A stretch of 64,000 bases of DNA, taken from NCBI RefSeq assembly GCF_032854445.1, contig NW_027017996.1:62001-126000 (forward strand), written 5' to 3'. A model generated the notes under the pieces. It did not search any database. It had not been told where the DNA came from and was given only the letters and a program-made list of their open reading frames with translations. Source of the stretch: Liolophura sinensis (taxonomy: Eukaryota; Mollusca; Polyplacophora; Chitonida; Chitonidae). Positions 12,453 to 23,475 of this stretch are shown here, piece by piece. The first letter of the stretch is position 1. Each line of letters begins with the position of its first letter. The position numbers and the translations under genes are program-made.

Positions 12453-13356
12453 TCCGGGCCGGTCTGTGCAACTGACGATCAGATAACATTTATCTGTAAA
12501 GACATGTATGTCTCTGCGCCATTTACTGTACCTATGTCTTTCACTTCAGGCAAACCTTAGTCCTCCCATACATAACCCCACCTGACAAGGCTCCTATTCA
12601 GGCTATTTTATTTCCTAGTGAAAGGAAGGCTTTAAGCATACATGTTTGTATATATAATATTAGTGGAGCGAGTTTTCAGTAATACACAATTAACATATAA
12701 CAGACCTATCAAAACCCTCACAGAATCCAAACGAAGTCCACCGTAAGCACTCTGGAAAAAACATATTAGGAGCTCAAGTACGTCTATATCGCATTTGTTA
12801 TTTCATTTCTAACATGATGATATCACAGAGCTGTAACATTTATCTGTCAAAACCGTTAGTTTAATAAGTTACATGTTTGTCCTGAAAGAAAGAGACAAAG
12901 TTATTGATCTCATTAACGTACGTGTACCTGCCGACGAGCATCAGTTACCATTGTCAGCAAGACTAGTCCCGATATAGAAGAACCGCAGAGAAAACCATCA
13001 AAGAATTGGGGTCGAGTTTTCTGATTTTATTGCAGTCAGATTAATTTCACAGATATCGTATTCTACACATTTGGCCCATTGCCAGTACGCTGCAAATAGG
13101 GGTGCGAAACAATGCATGTATTTTTCATTGAGGAATGAAGAAAATGGTTTTAAAAAAGGACAAACTTAAGTTCTCTTAAATATGCATACCTGTAGTTTCC
13201 GTTTTCAAAGGCTAAACAGTCTAACAAAGGGCCATTTGACTTAAGAACATGCCTATTACAATATTACATGTAATTAACATAAATACGATATGATGGCGTT
13301 TAGTTAAACTAAGGTGAATATACCAGAGTTTGGAAGCGATTTATTCTAAAAATAAT

Positions 13357-15520
13357 TCTTACAATGTTCATCTGGTAACTGAACATCCTATTATAATGAT
13401 TACATTGCTCATCTTGTAACTGAGCATGTTTTTATAATGATTACAATGTTCACCTTGTAACTAAGCACACTATTGTAATGATTTCAATGTTCTCCTTGTA
13501 ACTGAGCACATTATTATAATGATTGCAATGTTCATCTTGTAACTGAATATGCTATTGCAATCATTACAATGTCCATTTTGCAACTGAGCATGCTTGTATA
13601 CTGATTACAATGTTCACCTTGCAACTGATGATGTTTTTATAATGATTACAACGTTCATCTTGTAACTGAACATGCAATTATAAGGATTACAATGTTCACT
13701 TTGTAACTGATCATGCTATTACAATGATTACAATGTTCATCTTGTAACTACATATGCTATAATAATGATTACAATGTTCATCTTGTAACTACATATGCTA
13801 ATATAATAATTGCAATATTCCTTTTGTAACTGAGCATGCTATTATATTGATTACAATGGTGATTTTGTAACCGTTGACGCTATTATAATGATTACAATGT
13901 TCACTTTGTAACTGAACATGCTATTACAATGATTACAATGTTCATCTTGTAACTGAACATGCTATTATGTCGATTACAATCTTCATCTTGCAACTGAGCA
14001 TGATATTATAATGATTACAATGTTCATCTTGTAATTGAACGTGCTAATATAATGAATACATTGTTCATTTTGTAACTGATGATGTTATTATAATGATTAC
14101 AATATTCATCTTGTAACTAAATATGCTTATGTAATGATTACAATGTCCATTTTGCAACTGAGCATGCTTTTATACTTACAATGTCCACCTTATAACTGAA
14201 CATGCTATTATAATGATTAGAATGTTCATCTTGTAACTGAGCATGATTTTATAAAGATTACAATGTTCACCTTGTAACTGAACATGCTTTTATAATGATT
14301 ACAATGTTCATCTTGTAATTGAACGTGCTAATATAATGAATACAATGTTTACTTTGTAACTGATGATGTTATTATAATGATTACAATATTCATGTTGTAA
14401 GTGAATATGCTAATGTAATGATTACAATGTCCATTTTGCAACTGAGCATGCTTGTATACTGATTACAATGTTCACCTTGTAACTGTTTATGTTTTTATAA
14501 TGATTACAATGTTCATCTTGTAACTGAACATGCAATTATAAGGATAACAATGTTCACTTTGAAACTGAACATGCTATTACAATGAATCCATGGTTCACCT
14601 TGTAACTGAGCGCATTATTATAATGATTACAATGTTCATCTTGTAACTGAATATGCTATTGTAATGATTACAATGTCCATTTTGCAACTGAGCATACTTA
14701 TATACTGATTACAATGTTCACCTTGCAACTGATGATGTTTCTATAATGATTACAATGTTCACTTTGTAACTGAACATGCTATTACAAAGATTACATTGTT
14801 CACCTTGTAACTGAGCACATTATTATAAGGATTACAATGTTCACTTTGTAACTGAACATGCTATTACAATGATTACAATGTTCATCTTGTAACTGAACAT
14901 GCTATTATGTCGATTACAATCTTCATCTTGCAACTGAAAATGATATTATAATGATTACAATGTTTATCTTGAAACTAAGCATGCTATTATAATGATTACA
15001 ATGTTCACTTCGTAACTGAACATGCTATTAGAAGTATTACAATGTTCATCTTGTAACTGGGCATGTTTTTATAATAATTACACTGTTCACCTTGTAACTG
15101 AACATGCTATTATAATGATTACAATGTTCATTTTGCAACTGAGCATGCTTTTATACTGATTACAATGTTCATCTTGTAACTTAGCATGCTATTATAATGA
15201 TGACAATGTTCATTTTGTAAATGAGCACGCTATTATACTGTTTACAATGTTCATCTTGTAACTGAGCATGCTATTATAATGATTACAATGTTCATGTTGT
15301 AATTGAACGTGCTAATATAATGAATACAATGTTCATTTTGTAACTGATGATGTTTTTATAATGATTACAATATTCATCTTGTAACTGAACATGCTATTAT
15401 GATTACAATTTTCATCCTGTAACTGAGCTTTCTATTATAATGATTACAATGTTTACCTTGTAAGTGAGCGTGATAATATAATGTTTACAATGTTTATCTT
15501 GTAACTGAGCATGCTATCAT
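13357..15520 (+). repeat. Satellite array A3 (41-bp monomers)
   Basis: About 53 monomers. The first ~1,460 bp match the start of A4, A5 and A8; the array then jumps at about 14825 (ATTATTATAAGGATTAC) to a string matching the end of A2. Compared with A2, one 41-bp monomer is missing near 15165, where TTCATCTTGTAACTTAGC follows directly. From 14270 onward it is the left part of the 5,961-bp tandem duplication. Confidence 0.97.
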
Positions 15521-16058
15521 AAGACACGAGTCTCTTTAACTGGATTTAGTCTATTTCAGCTGAGGGGAAAAATGAAAGATTTAGTGTGGATAATGTGTGG
15601 GGATAATATGAGCTTTTTAGCGTGTATTTGGTCCAAACTGCATCTTTGTACCGTTGATCGTTGAGAAGAAATAGAAGGCATTTCTCAATATTGGCACTTA
15701 AAAGATGGTGCCAGCTAGGAAATCAGCTCTAACCCCAGTGTTCCATGTGGGATTACAGAGGGCGATGGCGTGCTGACCCCATCGGTAACTGAGGCCCTCC
15801 AAAAATCAAAAATCAAAATCAAAAATTAAATAAGTAAGTAAAATGTAAAACGTTGTGAGGCCGATAGAAAATCATGTGTTTCTCTAACTGATTTCACCCC
15901 AATATATTCTTTCATCCAGCGTGTTGACAGAGTCAGTGGAATTCGGATGTTTAAATGGTTTCAAGCAACGAAGTATCATTACTTCAAGATATTAATATAA
16001 CCTGAAGCTTCTAAACCTGGATCACTGTGTTTTCCTGAATCGTTGATTAAATCAATTA

Positions 16059-16191
16059 ACACCATACTGAATCTCTGTTGCACCGTAAACACCATCCTGA
16101 ATCTCTGCTGCACAGTAAATACCATCCTGAAACACTGCTACACAGTAAGCACCATCCTGAATCTCTGCTGCACAGTAAACACCGTCAGGAA
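16059..16191 (+). repeat. 30-bp minisatellite in L4
   Basis: The same four 30-bp units and partial fifth as in L3, without visible change in unit number. Confidence 0.92.
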
Positions 16192-16255
16192 TTTTACACT
16201 TACTGCGATCAGATAGCATTTTTCTGTATAGACATGTATGTCGCTGTGCAACTGA

Positions 16256-16621
16256 GTGAGTGAGTGAGTGCTTGGGGTTTAACGTCGTACTCAACAATTT
16301 TTCAGTCATATGACGACGAAGGAATCATTAGGGTGCATGCACGTTTAATGTGCCTCCTTGTTGCAGGACGGATTTTCACCGCTCTTTTATTTAGTGCTGC
16401 ATCACTGAGACGACTTACCGAAGGCAAGTAAGCCGCCCCGCCCGAGCCATTATACTGAAACGGGTCAACCAGTCGTTGCACTATCCCCCTTCATGCTGAA
16501 CGCCAAACGAGGAAGTCACAACTTCCTCTTTTAAAGTCTTAGGTGTGACTCGACCAAGGATTGATCCTGGATCTACCGGTCCCGAAGCGGACGCTCTACC
16601 AACTGTGCTATCCGGGCCGGT
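16256..16621 (-). mobile_element. tRNA-derived SINE, copy S3
   Basis: Copy of S2 with target duplication CTGTGCAACTGA at 16244-16255 and 16622-16633. Box B-like sequence is at 16545-16555 and box A-like at 16592-16610, minus strand. It shares the insertion site of all other copies, so it arose by duplication of the linker and not by new retroposition. Confidence 0.9.
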
Positions 16622-17514
16622 CTGTGCAACTGACGATCAGATAACATTTATCTGTAAAGACATGTATGTCTCTGCGCCATTTACTGTACCTATGTCTTTC
16701 ACTTCAGGCAAACCTTAGTCCTCCCATACATAACCCCACCTGACAAGGCTCCTATTCAGGCTATTTTATTTCCTAGTGAAAGGAAGGCTTTAAGCATACA
16801 TGTTTGTATATATAATATTAGTGGAGCGAGTTTTCAGTAATACACAATTAACATATAACAGACCTATCAAAACCCTCACAGAATCCAAACGAAGTCCACC
16901 GTAAGCACTCTGGAAAAAACATATTAGGAGCTCAAGTACGTCTATATCGCATTTGTTATTTCATTTCTAACATGATGATATCACAGAGCTGTAACATTTA
17001 TCTGTCAAAACCGTTAGTTTAATAAGTTACATGTTTGTCCTGAAAGAAAGAGACAAAGTTATTGATCTCATTAACGTACGTGTACCTGCCGACGAGCATC
17101 AGTTACCATTGTCAGCAAGACTAGTCCCGATATAGAAGAACCGCAGAGAAAACCATCAAAGAATTGGGGTCGAGTTTTCTGATTTTATTGCAGTCAGATT
17201 AATTTCACAGATATCGTATTCTACACATTTGGCCCATTGCCAGTACGCTGCAAATAGGGGTGCGAAACAATGCATGTATTTTTCATTGAGGAATGAAGAA
17301 AATGGTTTTAAAAAAGGACAAACTTAAGTTCTCTTAAATATGCATACCTGTAGTTTCCGTTTTCAAAGGCTAAACAGTCTAACAAAGGGCCATTTGACTT
17401 AAGAACATGCCTATTACAATATTACATGTAATTAACATAAATACGATATGATGGCGTTTAGTTAAACTAAGGTGAATATACCAGAGTTTGGAAGCGATTT
17501 ATTCTAAAAATAAT

Positions 17515-20500
17515 TCTTACAATGTTCATCTGGTAACTGAACATCCTATTATAATGATTACATTGCTCATCTTGTAACTGAGCATGTTTTTATAATGATT
17601 ACAATGTTCACCTTGTAACTAAGCACACTATTGTAATGATTTCAATGTTCTCCTTGTAACTGAGCACATTATTATAATGATTGCAATGTTCATCTTGTAA
17701 CTGAATATGCTATTGCAATCATTACAATGTCCATTTTGCAACTGAGCATGCTTGTATACTGATTACAATGTTCACCTTGCAACTGATGATGTTTTTATAA
17801 TGATTACAACGTTCATCTTGTAACTGAACATGCAATTATAAGGATTACAATGTTCACTTTGTAACTGATCATGCTATTACAATGATTACAATGTTCATCT
17901 TGTAACTACATATGCTATAATAATGATTACAATGTTCATCTTGTAACTACATATGCTAATATAATAATTGCAATATTCCTTTTGTAACTGAGCATGCTAT
18001 TATATTGATTACAATGGTGATTTTGTAACCGTTGACGCTATTATAATGATTACAATGTTCACTTTGTAACTGAACATGCTATTACAATGATTACAATGTT
18101 CATCTTGTAACTGAACATGCTATTATGTCGATTACAATCTTCATCTTGCAACTGAGCATGATATTATAATGATTACAATGTTCATCTTGTAATTGAACGT
18201 GCTAATATAATGAATACATTGTTCATTTTGTAACTGATGATGTTATTATAATGATTACAATATTCATCTTGTAACTAAATATGCTTATGTAATGATTACA
18301 ATGTCCATTTTGCAACTGAGCATGCTTTTATACTTACAATGTCCACCTTATAACTGAACATGCTATTATAATGATTAGAATGTTCATCTTGTAACTGAGC
18401 ATGATTTTATAAAGATTACAATGTTCACCTTGTAACTGAACATGCTTTTATAATGATTACAATGTTCATCTTGTAATTGAACGTGCTAATATAATGAATA
18501 CAATGTTTACTTTGTAACTGATGATGTTATTATAATGATTACAATATTCATGTTGTAAGTGAATATGCTAATGTAATGATTACAATGTCCATTTTGCAAC
18601 TGAGCATGCTTGTATACTGATTACAATGTTCACCTTGTAACTGTTTATGTTTTTATAATGATTACAATGTTCATCTTGTAACTGAACATGCAATTATAAG
18701 GATAACAATGTTCACTTTGAAACTGAACATGCTATTACAATGAATCCATGGTTCACCTTGTAACTGAGCGCATTATTATAATGATTACAATGTTCATCTT
18801 GTAACTGAATATGCTATTGTAATGATTACAATGTCCATTTTGCAACTGAGCATACTTATATACTGATTACAATGTTCACCTTGCAACTGATGATGTTTCT
18901 ATAATGATTACAATGTTCACTTTGTAACTGAACATGCTATTACAAAGATTACATTGTTCACCTTGTAACTGAGCACATTATTATAATGATTACAATGTTT
19001 ATCTTGTAAGTGAACATGCTAATGTAATGATTACAATATCCATTTTGCAACTGAGCATGCTTTTATACTGATTACAATGTCCACTTTGTAACTGATGATA
19101 TTTTTATAATGATTACAATGTTCATCTTGTAACTACATATGGTATAATAATGATTACAATGTTCGTCTTGTAACTACATATGCTAATATAATAATTGCAA
19201 AATTCATTTTGTAACTAAGCATGCTATTATTTTGATTACAATGGTGATTTTGTAACCGTTGACGCTATTATAATGATTACAGTGTTTACTTTGTAACTGA
19301 ACATGCTATTACAATGATTACAATGTTCATCTTGTAACTGAACATGCTATTATGTCGATGACAATCTTTATCTTGTAACTGAAAATGATATTATAATGAT
19401 TACAATGTTTATCTTGCAACTGAAAATGATATTATAATGATTACAATGTTCACTTCGTAACTGATCATGCTATTTTAACTATTACAATGTTCATCTTGTA
19501 ACTGGGCATGTTTTTATAATGATTACAATGTTCATCTTGTAACTGAGCACGCTATTGTAATGATTATAATGTTCACCTTGTAACTGAGCACATGATTATA
19601 ATGATTACAATGTTCATCTTGTAACTGAATATGCTATTGTAATGATTACAATGTCCAATTTGCAACTGAGCATGCTTGTATACTGATTACAATGTTCACC
19701 TTGCAACTGATGATGTTTTTATCATGATTACAATGTTCATCTTGTAACTGAACATGCAATTATAAGGATTACAATGTTCACTTTGTAACTGAACATGCTA
19801 TTACAATGATTACAATGTTCATCTTGTAACTTAACATGCTATTATGTCGATTACAATCTTCATCTTGCAACTGAAAATGATATTATAATGATTACAATGC
19901 TAATCTTGAAACTAAGCATGCTATTATAATGATTACAATGTTCACTTCGTAACTGAACATGCTATTAGAAGTATTACAATGTTCATCTTGTAACTGGGCA
20001 TGTTTTTATAATAATTACACTGTTCACCTTGTAACTGAACATGCTATTATAATGATTACAATGTTCATTTTGCAACTGAGCATGCTTTTATACTGATTAC
20101 AATGTTCACCTTGTAACTGATGATGTTTTTATAATGATTACAATGTTCATCTTGTAACTTAGCATGCTATTATAATGATGACAATGTTCATTTTGTAAAT
20201 GAGCACGCTATTATACTGTTTACAATACAACCTTGTAACTGAACATGCTTTTATAATGATTACAATGTTCATCTTGTAATTGAACGTGCTAATATAATGA
20301 ATACAATGTTTACTTTGTAACTGATGATGTTATTATAATGATTACAATATTCATGTTGTAAGTGAATATGCTAATGTAATGATTACAATGTCCATTTTGC
20401 AACTGAGCATGCTTGTATACTGATTACAATGTTCACCTTGTAACTGTTTATGTTTTTATAATGATTACAATGTTCATCTTGTAACTGAACATGCAATTAT

Positions 20501-21481
20501 AAGGATAACAATGTTCACTTTGAAACTGAACATGCTATTACAATGAATCCATGGTTCACCTTGTAACTGAGCGCATTATTATAATGATTACAATGTTCAT
20601 CTTGTAACTGAATATGCTATTGTAATGATTACAATGTCCATTTTGCAACTGAGCATACTTATATACTGATTACAATGTTCACCTTGCAACTGATGATGTT
20701 TCTATAATGATTACAATGTTCACTTTGTAACTGAACATGCTATTACAAAGATTACATTGTTCACCTTGTAACTGAGCACATTATTATAAGGATTACAATG
20801 TTCACTTTGTAACTGAACATGCTATTACAATGATTACAATGTTCATCTTGTAACTGAACATGCTATTATGTCGATTACAATCTTCATCTTGCAACTGAAA
20901 ATGATATTATAATGATTACAATGTTTATCTTGAAACTAAGCATGCTATTATAATGATTACAATGTTCACTTCGTAACTGAACATGCTATTAGAAGTATTA
21001 CAATGTTCATCTTGTAACTGGGCATGTTTTTATAATAATTACACTGTTCACCTTGTAACTGAACATGCTATTATAATGATTACAATGTTCATTTTGCAAC
21101 TGAGCATGCTTTTATACTGATTACAATGTTCATCTTGTAACTTAGCATGCTATTATAATGATGACAATGTTCATTTTGTAAATGAGCACGCTATTATACT
21201 GTTTACAATGTTCATCTTGTAACTGAGCATGCTATTATAATGATTACAATGTTCATGTTGTAATTGAACGTGCTAATATAATGAATACAATGTTCATTTT
21301 GTAACTGATGATGTTTTTATAATGATTACAATATTCATCTTGTAACTGAACATGCTATTATGATTACAATTTTCATCCTGTAACTGAGCTTTCTATTATA
21401 ATGATTACAATGTTTACCTTGTAAGTGAGCGTGATAATATAATGTTTACAATGTTTATCTTGTAACTGAGCATGCTATCAT
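17515..21481 (+). repeat. Satellite array A4 (41-bp monomers, contains a duplication junction)
   Basis: About 97 monomers. The part up to 20226 matches A5 (23476 onward) and the part from 20231 matches the end of A3. At the join the monomer phase breaks: TGTTTACAATACAACCTTGT replaces the usual TACAATGTTCATCTTGT. Confidence 0.97.
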
Positions 21482-22019
21482 AAGACACGAGTCTCTTTAA
21501 CTGGATTTAGTCTATTTCAGCTGAGGGGAAAAATGAAAGATTTAGTGTGGATAATGTGTGGGGATAATATGAGCTTTTTAGCGTGTATTTGGTCCAAACT
21601 GCATCTTTGTACCGTTGATCGTTGAGAAGAAATAGAAGGCATTTCTCAATATTGGCACTTAAAAGATGGTGCCAGCTAGGAAATCAGCTCTAACCCCAGT
21701 GTTCCATGTGGGATTACAGAGGGCGATGGCGTGCTGACCCCATCGGTAACTGAGGCCCTCCAAAAATCAAAAATCAAAATCAAAAATTAAATAAGTAAGT
21801 AAAATGTAAAACGTTGTGAGGCCGATAGAAAATCATGTGTTTCTCTAACTGATTTCACTCCAATATATTCTTTCATCCAGCGTGTTGACAGAGTCAGTGG
21901 AATTCGGATGTTTAAATGGTTTCAAGCAACGAAGTATCATTACTTCAAGATATTAATATAACCTGAAGCTTCTAAACCTGGATCACTGTGTTTTCCTGAA
22001 TCGTTGATTAAATCAATTA

Positions 22020-22152
22020 ACACCATACTGAATCTCTGTTGCACCGTAAACACCATCCTGAATCTCTGCTGCACAGTAAATACCATCCTGAAACACTGCT
22101 ACACAGTAAGCACCATCCTGAATCTCTGCTGCACAGTAAACACCGTCAGGAA
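22020..22152 (+). repeat. 30-bp minisatellite in L5
   Basis: Four 30-bp units plus a partial, as in L3. Confidence 0.92.
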
Positions 22153-22216
22153 TTTTACACTTACTGCGATCAGATAGCATTTTTCTGTATAGACATGTAT
22201 GTCGCTGTGCAACTGA

Positions 22217-22582
22217 GTGAGTGAGTGAGTGCTTGGGGTTTAACGTCGTACTCAACAATTTTTCAGTCATATGACGACGAAGGAATCATTAGGGTGCATG
22301 CACGTTTAATGTGCCTCCTTGTTGCAGGACGGATTTTCACCGCTCTTTTATTTAGTGCTGCATCACTGAGACGACTTACCGAAGGCAAGTAAGCCGCCCC
22401 GCCCGAGCCATTATACTGAAACGGGTCAACCAGTCGTTGCACTATCCCCCTTCATGCTGAACGCCAAACGAGGAAGTCACAACTTCCTCTTTTAAAGTCT
22501 TAGGTGTGACTCGACCAAGGATTGATCCTGGATCTACCGGTCCCGAAGCGGACGCTCTACCAACTGTGCTATCCGGGCCGGT
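22217..22582 (-). mobile_element. tRNA-derived SINE, copy S4
   Basis: Copy of S2. Target duplication at 22205-22216 and 22583-22594; box B-like 22506-22516 and box A-like 22553-22571 on the minus strand. Confidence 0.9.
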
Positions 22583-23475
22583 CTGTGCAACTGACGATCA
22601 GATAACATTTATCTGTAAAGACATGTATGTCTCTGCGCCATTTACTGTACCTATGTCTTTCACTTCAGGCAAACCTTAGTCCTCCCATACATAACCCCAC
22701 CTGACAAGGCTCCTATTCAGGCTATTTTATTTCCTAGTGAAAGGAAGGCTTTAAGCATACATGTTTGTATATATAATATTAGTGGAGCGAGTTTTCAGTA
22801 ATACACAATTAACATATAACAGACCTATCAAAACCCTCACAGAATCCAAACGAAGTCCACCGTAAGCACTCTGGAAAAAACATATTAGGAGCTCAAGTAC
22901 GTCTATATCGCATTTGTTATTTCATTTCTAACATGATGATATCACAGAGCTGTAACATTTATCTGTCAAAACCGTTAGTTTAATAAGTTACATGTTTGTC
23001 CTGAAAGAAAGAGACAAAGTTATTGATCTCATTAACGTACGTGTACCTGCCGACGAGCATCAGTTACCATTGTCAGCAAGACTAGTCCCGATATAGAAGA
23101 ACCGCAGAGAAAACCATCAAAGAATTGGGGTCGAGTTTTCTGATTTTATTGCAGTCAGATTAATTTCACAGATATCGTATTCTACACATTTGGCCCATTG
23201 CCAGTACGCTGCAAATAGGGGTGCGAAACAATGCATGTATTTTTCATTGAGGAATGAAGAAAATGGTTTTAAAAAAGGACAAACTTAAGTTCTCTTAAAT
23301 ATGCATACCTGTAGTTTCCGTTTTCAAAGGCTAAACAGTCTAACAAAGGGCCATTTGACTTAAGAACATGCCTATTACAATATTACATGTAATTAACATA
23401 AATACGATATGATGGCGTTTAGTTAAACTAAGGTGAATATACCAGAGTTTGGAAGCGATTTATTCTAAAAATAAT

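Larger units (their letters stand above)
12098..12463 (-). mobile_element. tRNA-derived SINE, copy S2 (reference copy)
   Basis: A 366-bp SINE on the minus strand with box A-like sequence at 12434-12452 and box B-like at 12387-12397, a body of about 250 bp, then ACGTTAAACCCCAAGC and an (ACTC)n tail at 12098-12111. The target duplication CTGTGCAACTGA is at 12086-12097 and 12464-12475. The body holds a perfect inverted repeat (12351-12370, arms GAGGAAGT/ACTTCCTC, 4-base loop) and a second short dyad (CTTAC...GTAAG). SINEs encode no protein and depend on a LINE in trans. The tail style is what I know from molluscan SINEs; the family name is not assigned. Confidence 0.9.
11363..13356. repeat. Full linker L3 (class alpha, 1,994 bp)
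   Basis: The reference full linker. Contents from left: possible decayed monomer (11363-11400), unrecognised sequence, a GC-richer piece with A-rich tail (11545-11690), unrecognised sequence, four 30-bp units (11901-12020), 50-bp repeat (12048-12097), SINE (12098-12463), right 50-bp repeat (12476-12516), then about 840 bp where I see nothing recognisable. Class alpha marks include CGCATTTGTT, GATGATATC and TTTTCAAAGG. L4, L5 and L8 are near-identical. Confidence 0.92.
15521..17514. repeat. Full linker L4 (class alpha)
   Basis: A near-identical copy of L3 at an offset of 4,158. It differs at CACCCC (near 15896; others read CACTCC). The right-hand ~840 bp (after 16674) holds nothing I recognise except a decayed monomer near its end. 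Confidence 0.92.
14270..20230 (+). repeat. 5,961-bp tandem duplication, left copy
   Basis: This unit comprises the end of A3, linker L4 with its SINE, and the first part of A4. It matches 20231-26191 at a constant offset of 5,961. Private variants in both copies include CAGTGTTTAC (about 19280 and 25241) and AATGCTAATC (about 19906 and 25857). A single difference noted is CACCCC versus CACTCC in the linker (near 15896). The few bases at the junction (about 20227-20230, ACAA) are unlike any monomer and look like filler. Confidence 0.88.
21482..23475. repeat. Full linker L5 (class alpha)
   Basis: Near-identical to L3, L4 and L8. The right-hand ~840 bp (after 22635) has no recognisable gene or element. 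Confidence 0.92.

Noticed and set aside
12375-12463. Functional tRNA gene on the minus strand
   Set aside because: The head has boxes A and B but box B is degenerate, no convincing acceptor stem closes, and it continues into a SINE body with target duplications. It is a SINE head.
11363-13356. Helitron-like or other non-autonomous DNA transposon made of linker plus tandem repeats, as described for some bivalve elements
   Set aside because: I see no terminal inverted repeats and no clear CTRR-type end with a terminal hairpin at the linker borders. The linker always lies between satellite arrays, which is better explained by co-amplification. It remains possible for the ancestral linker.
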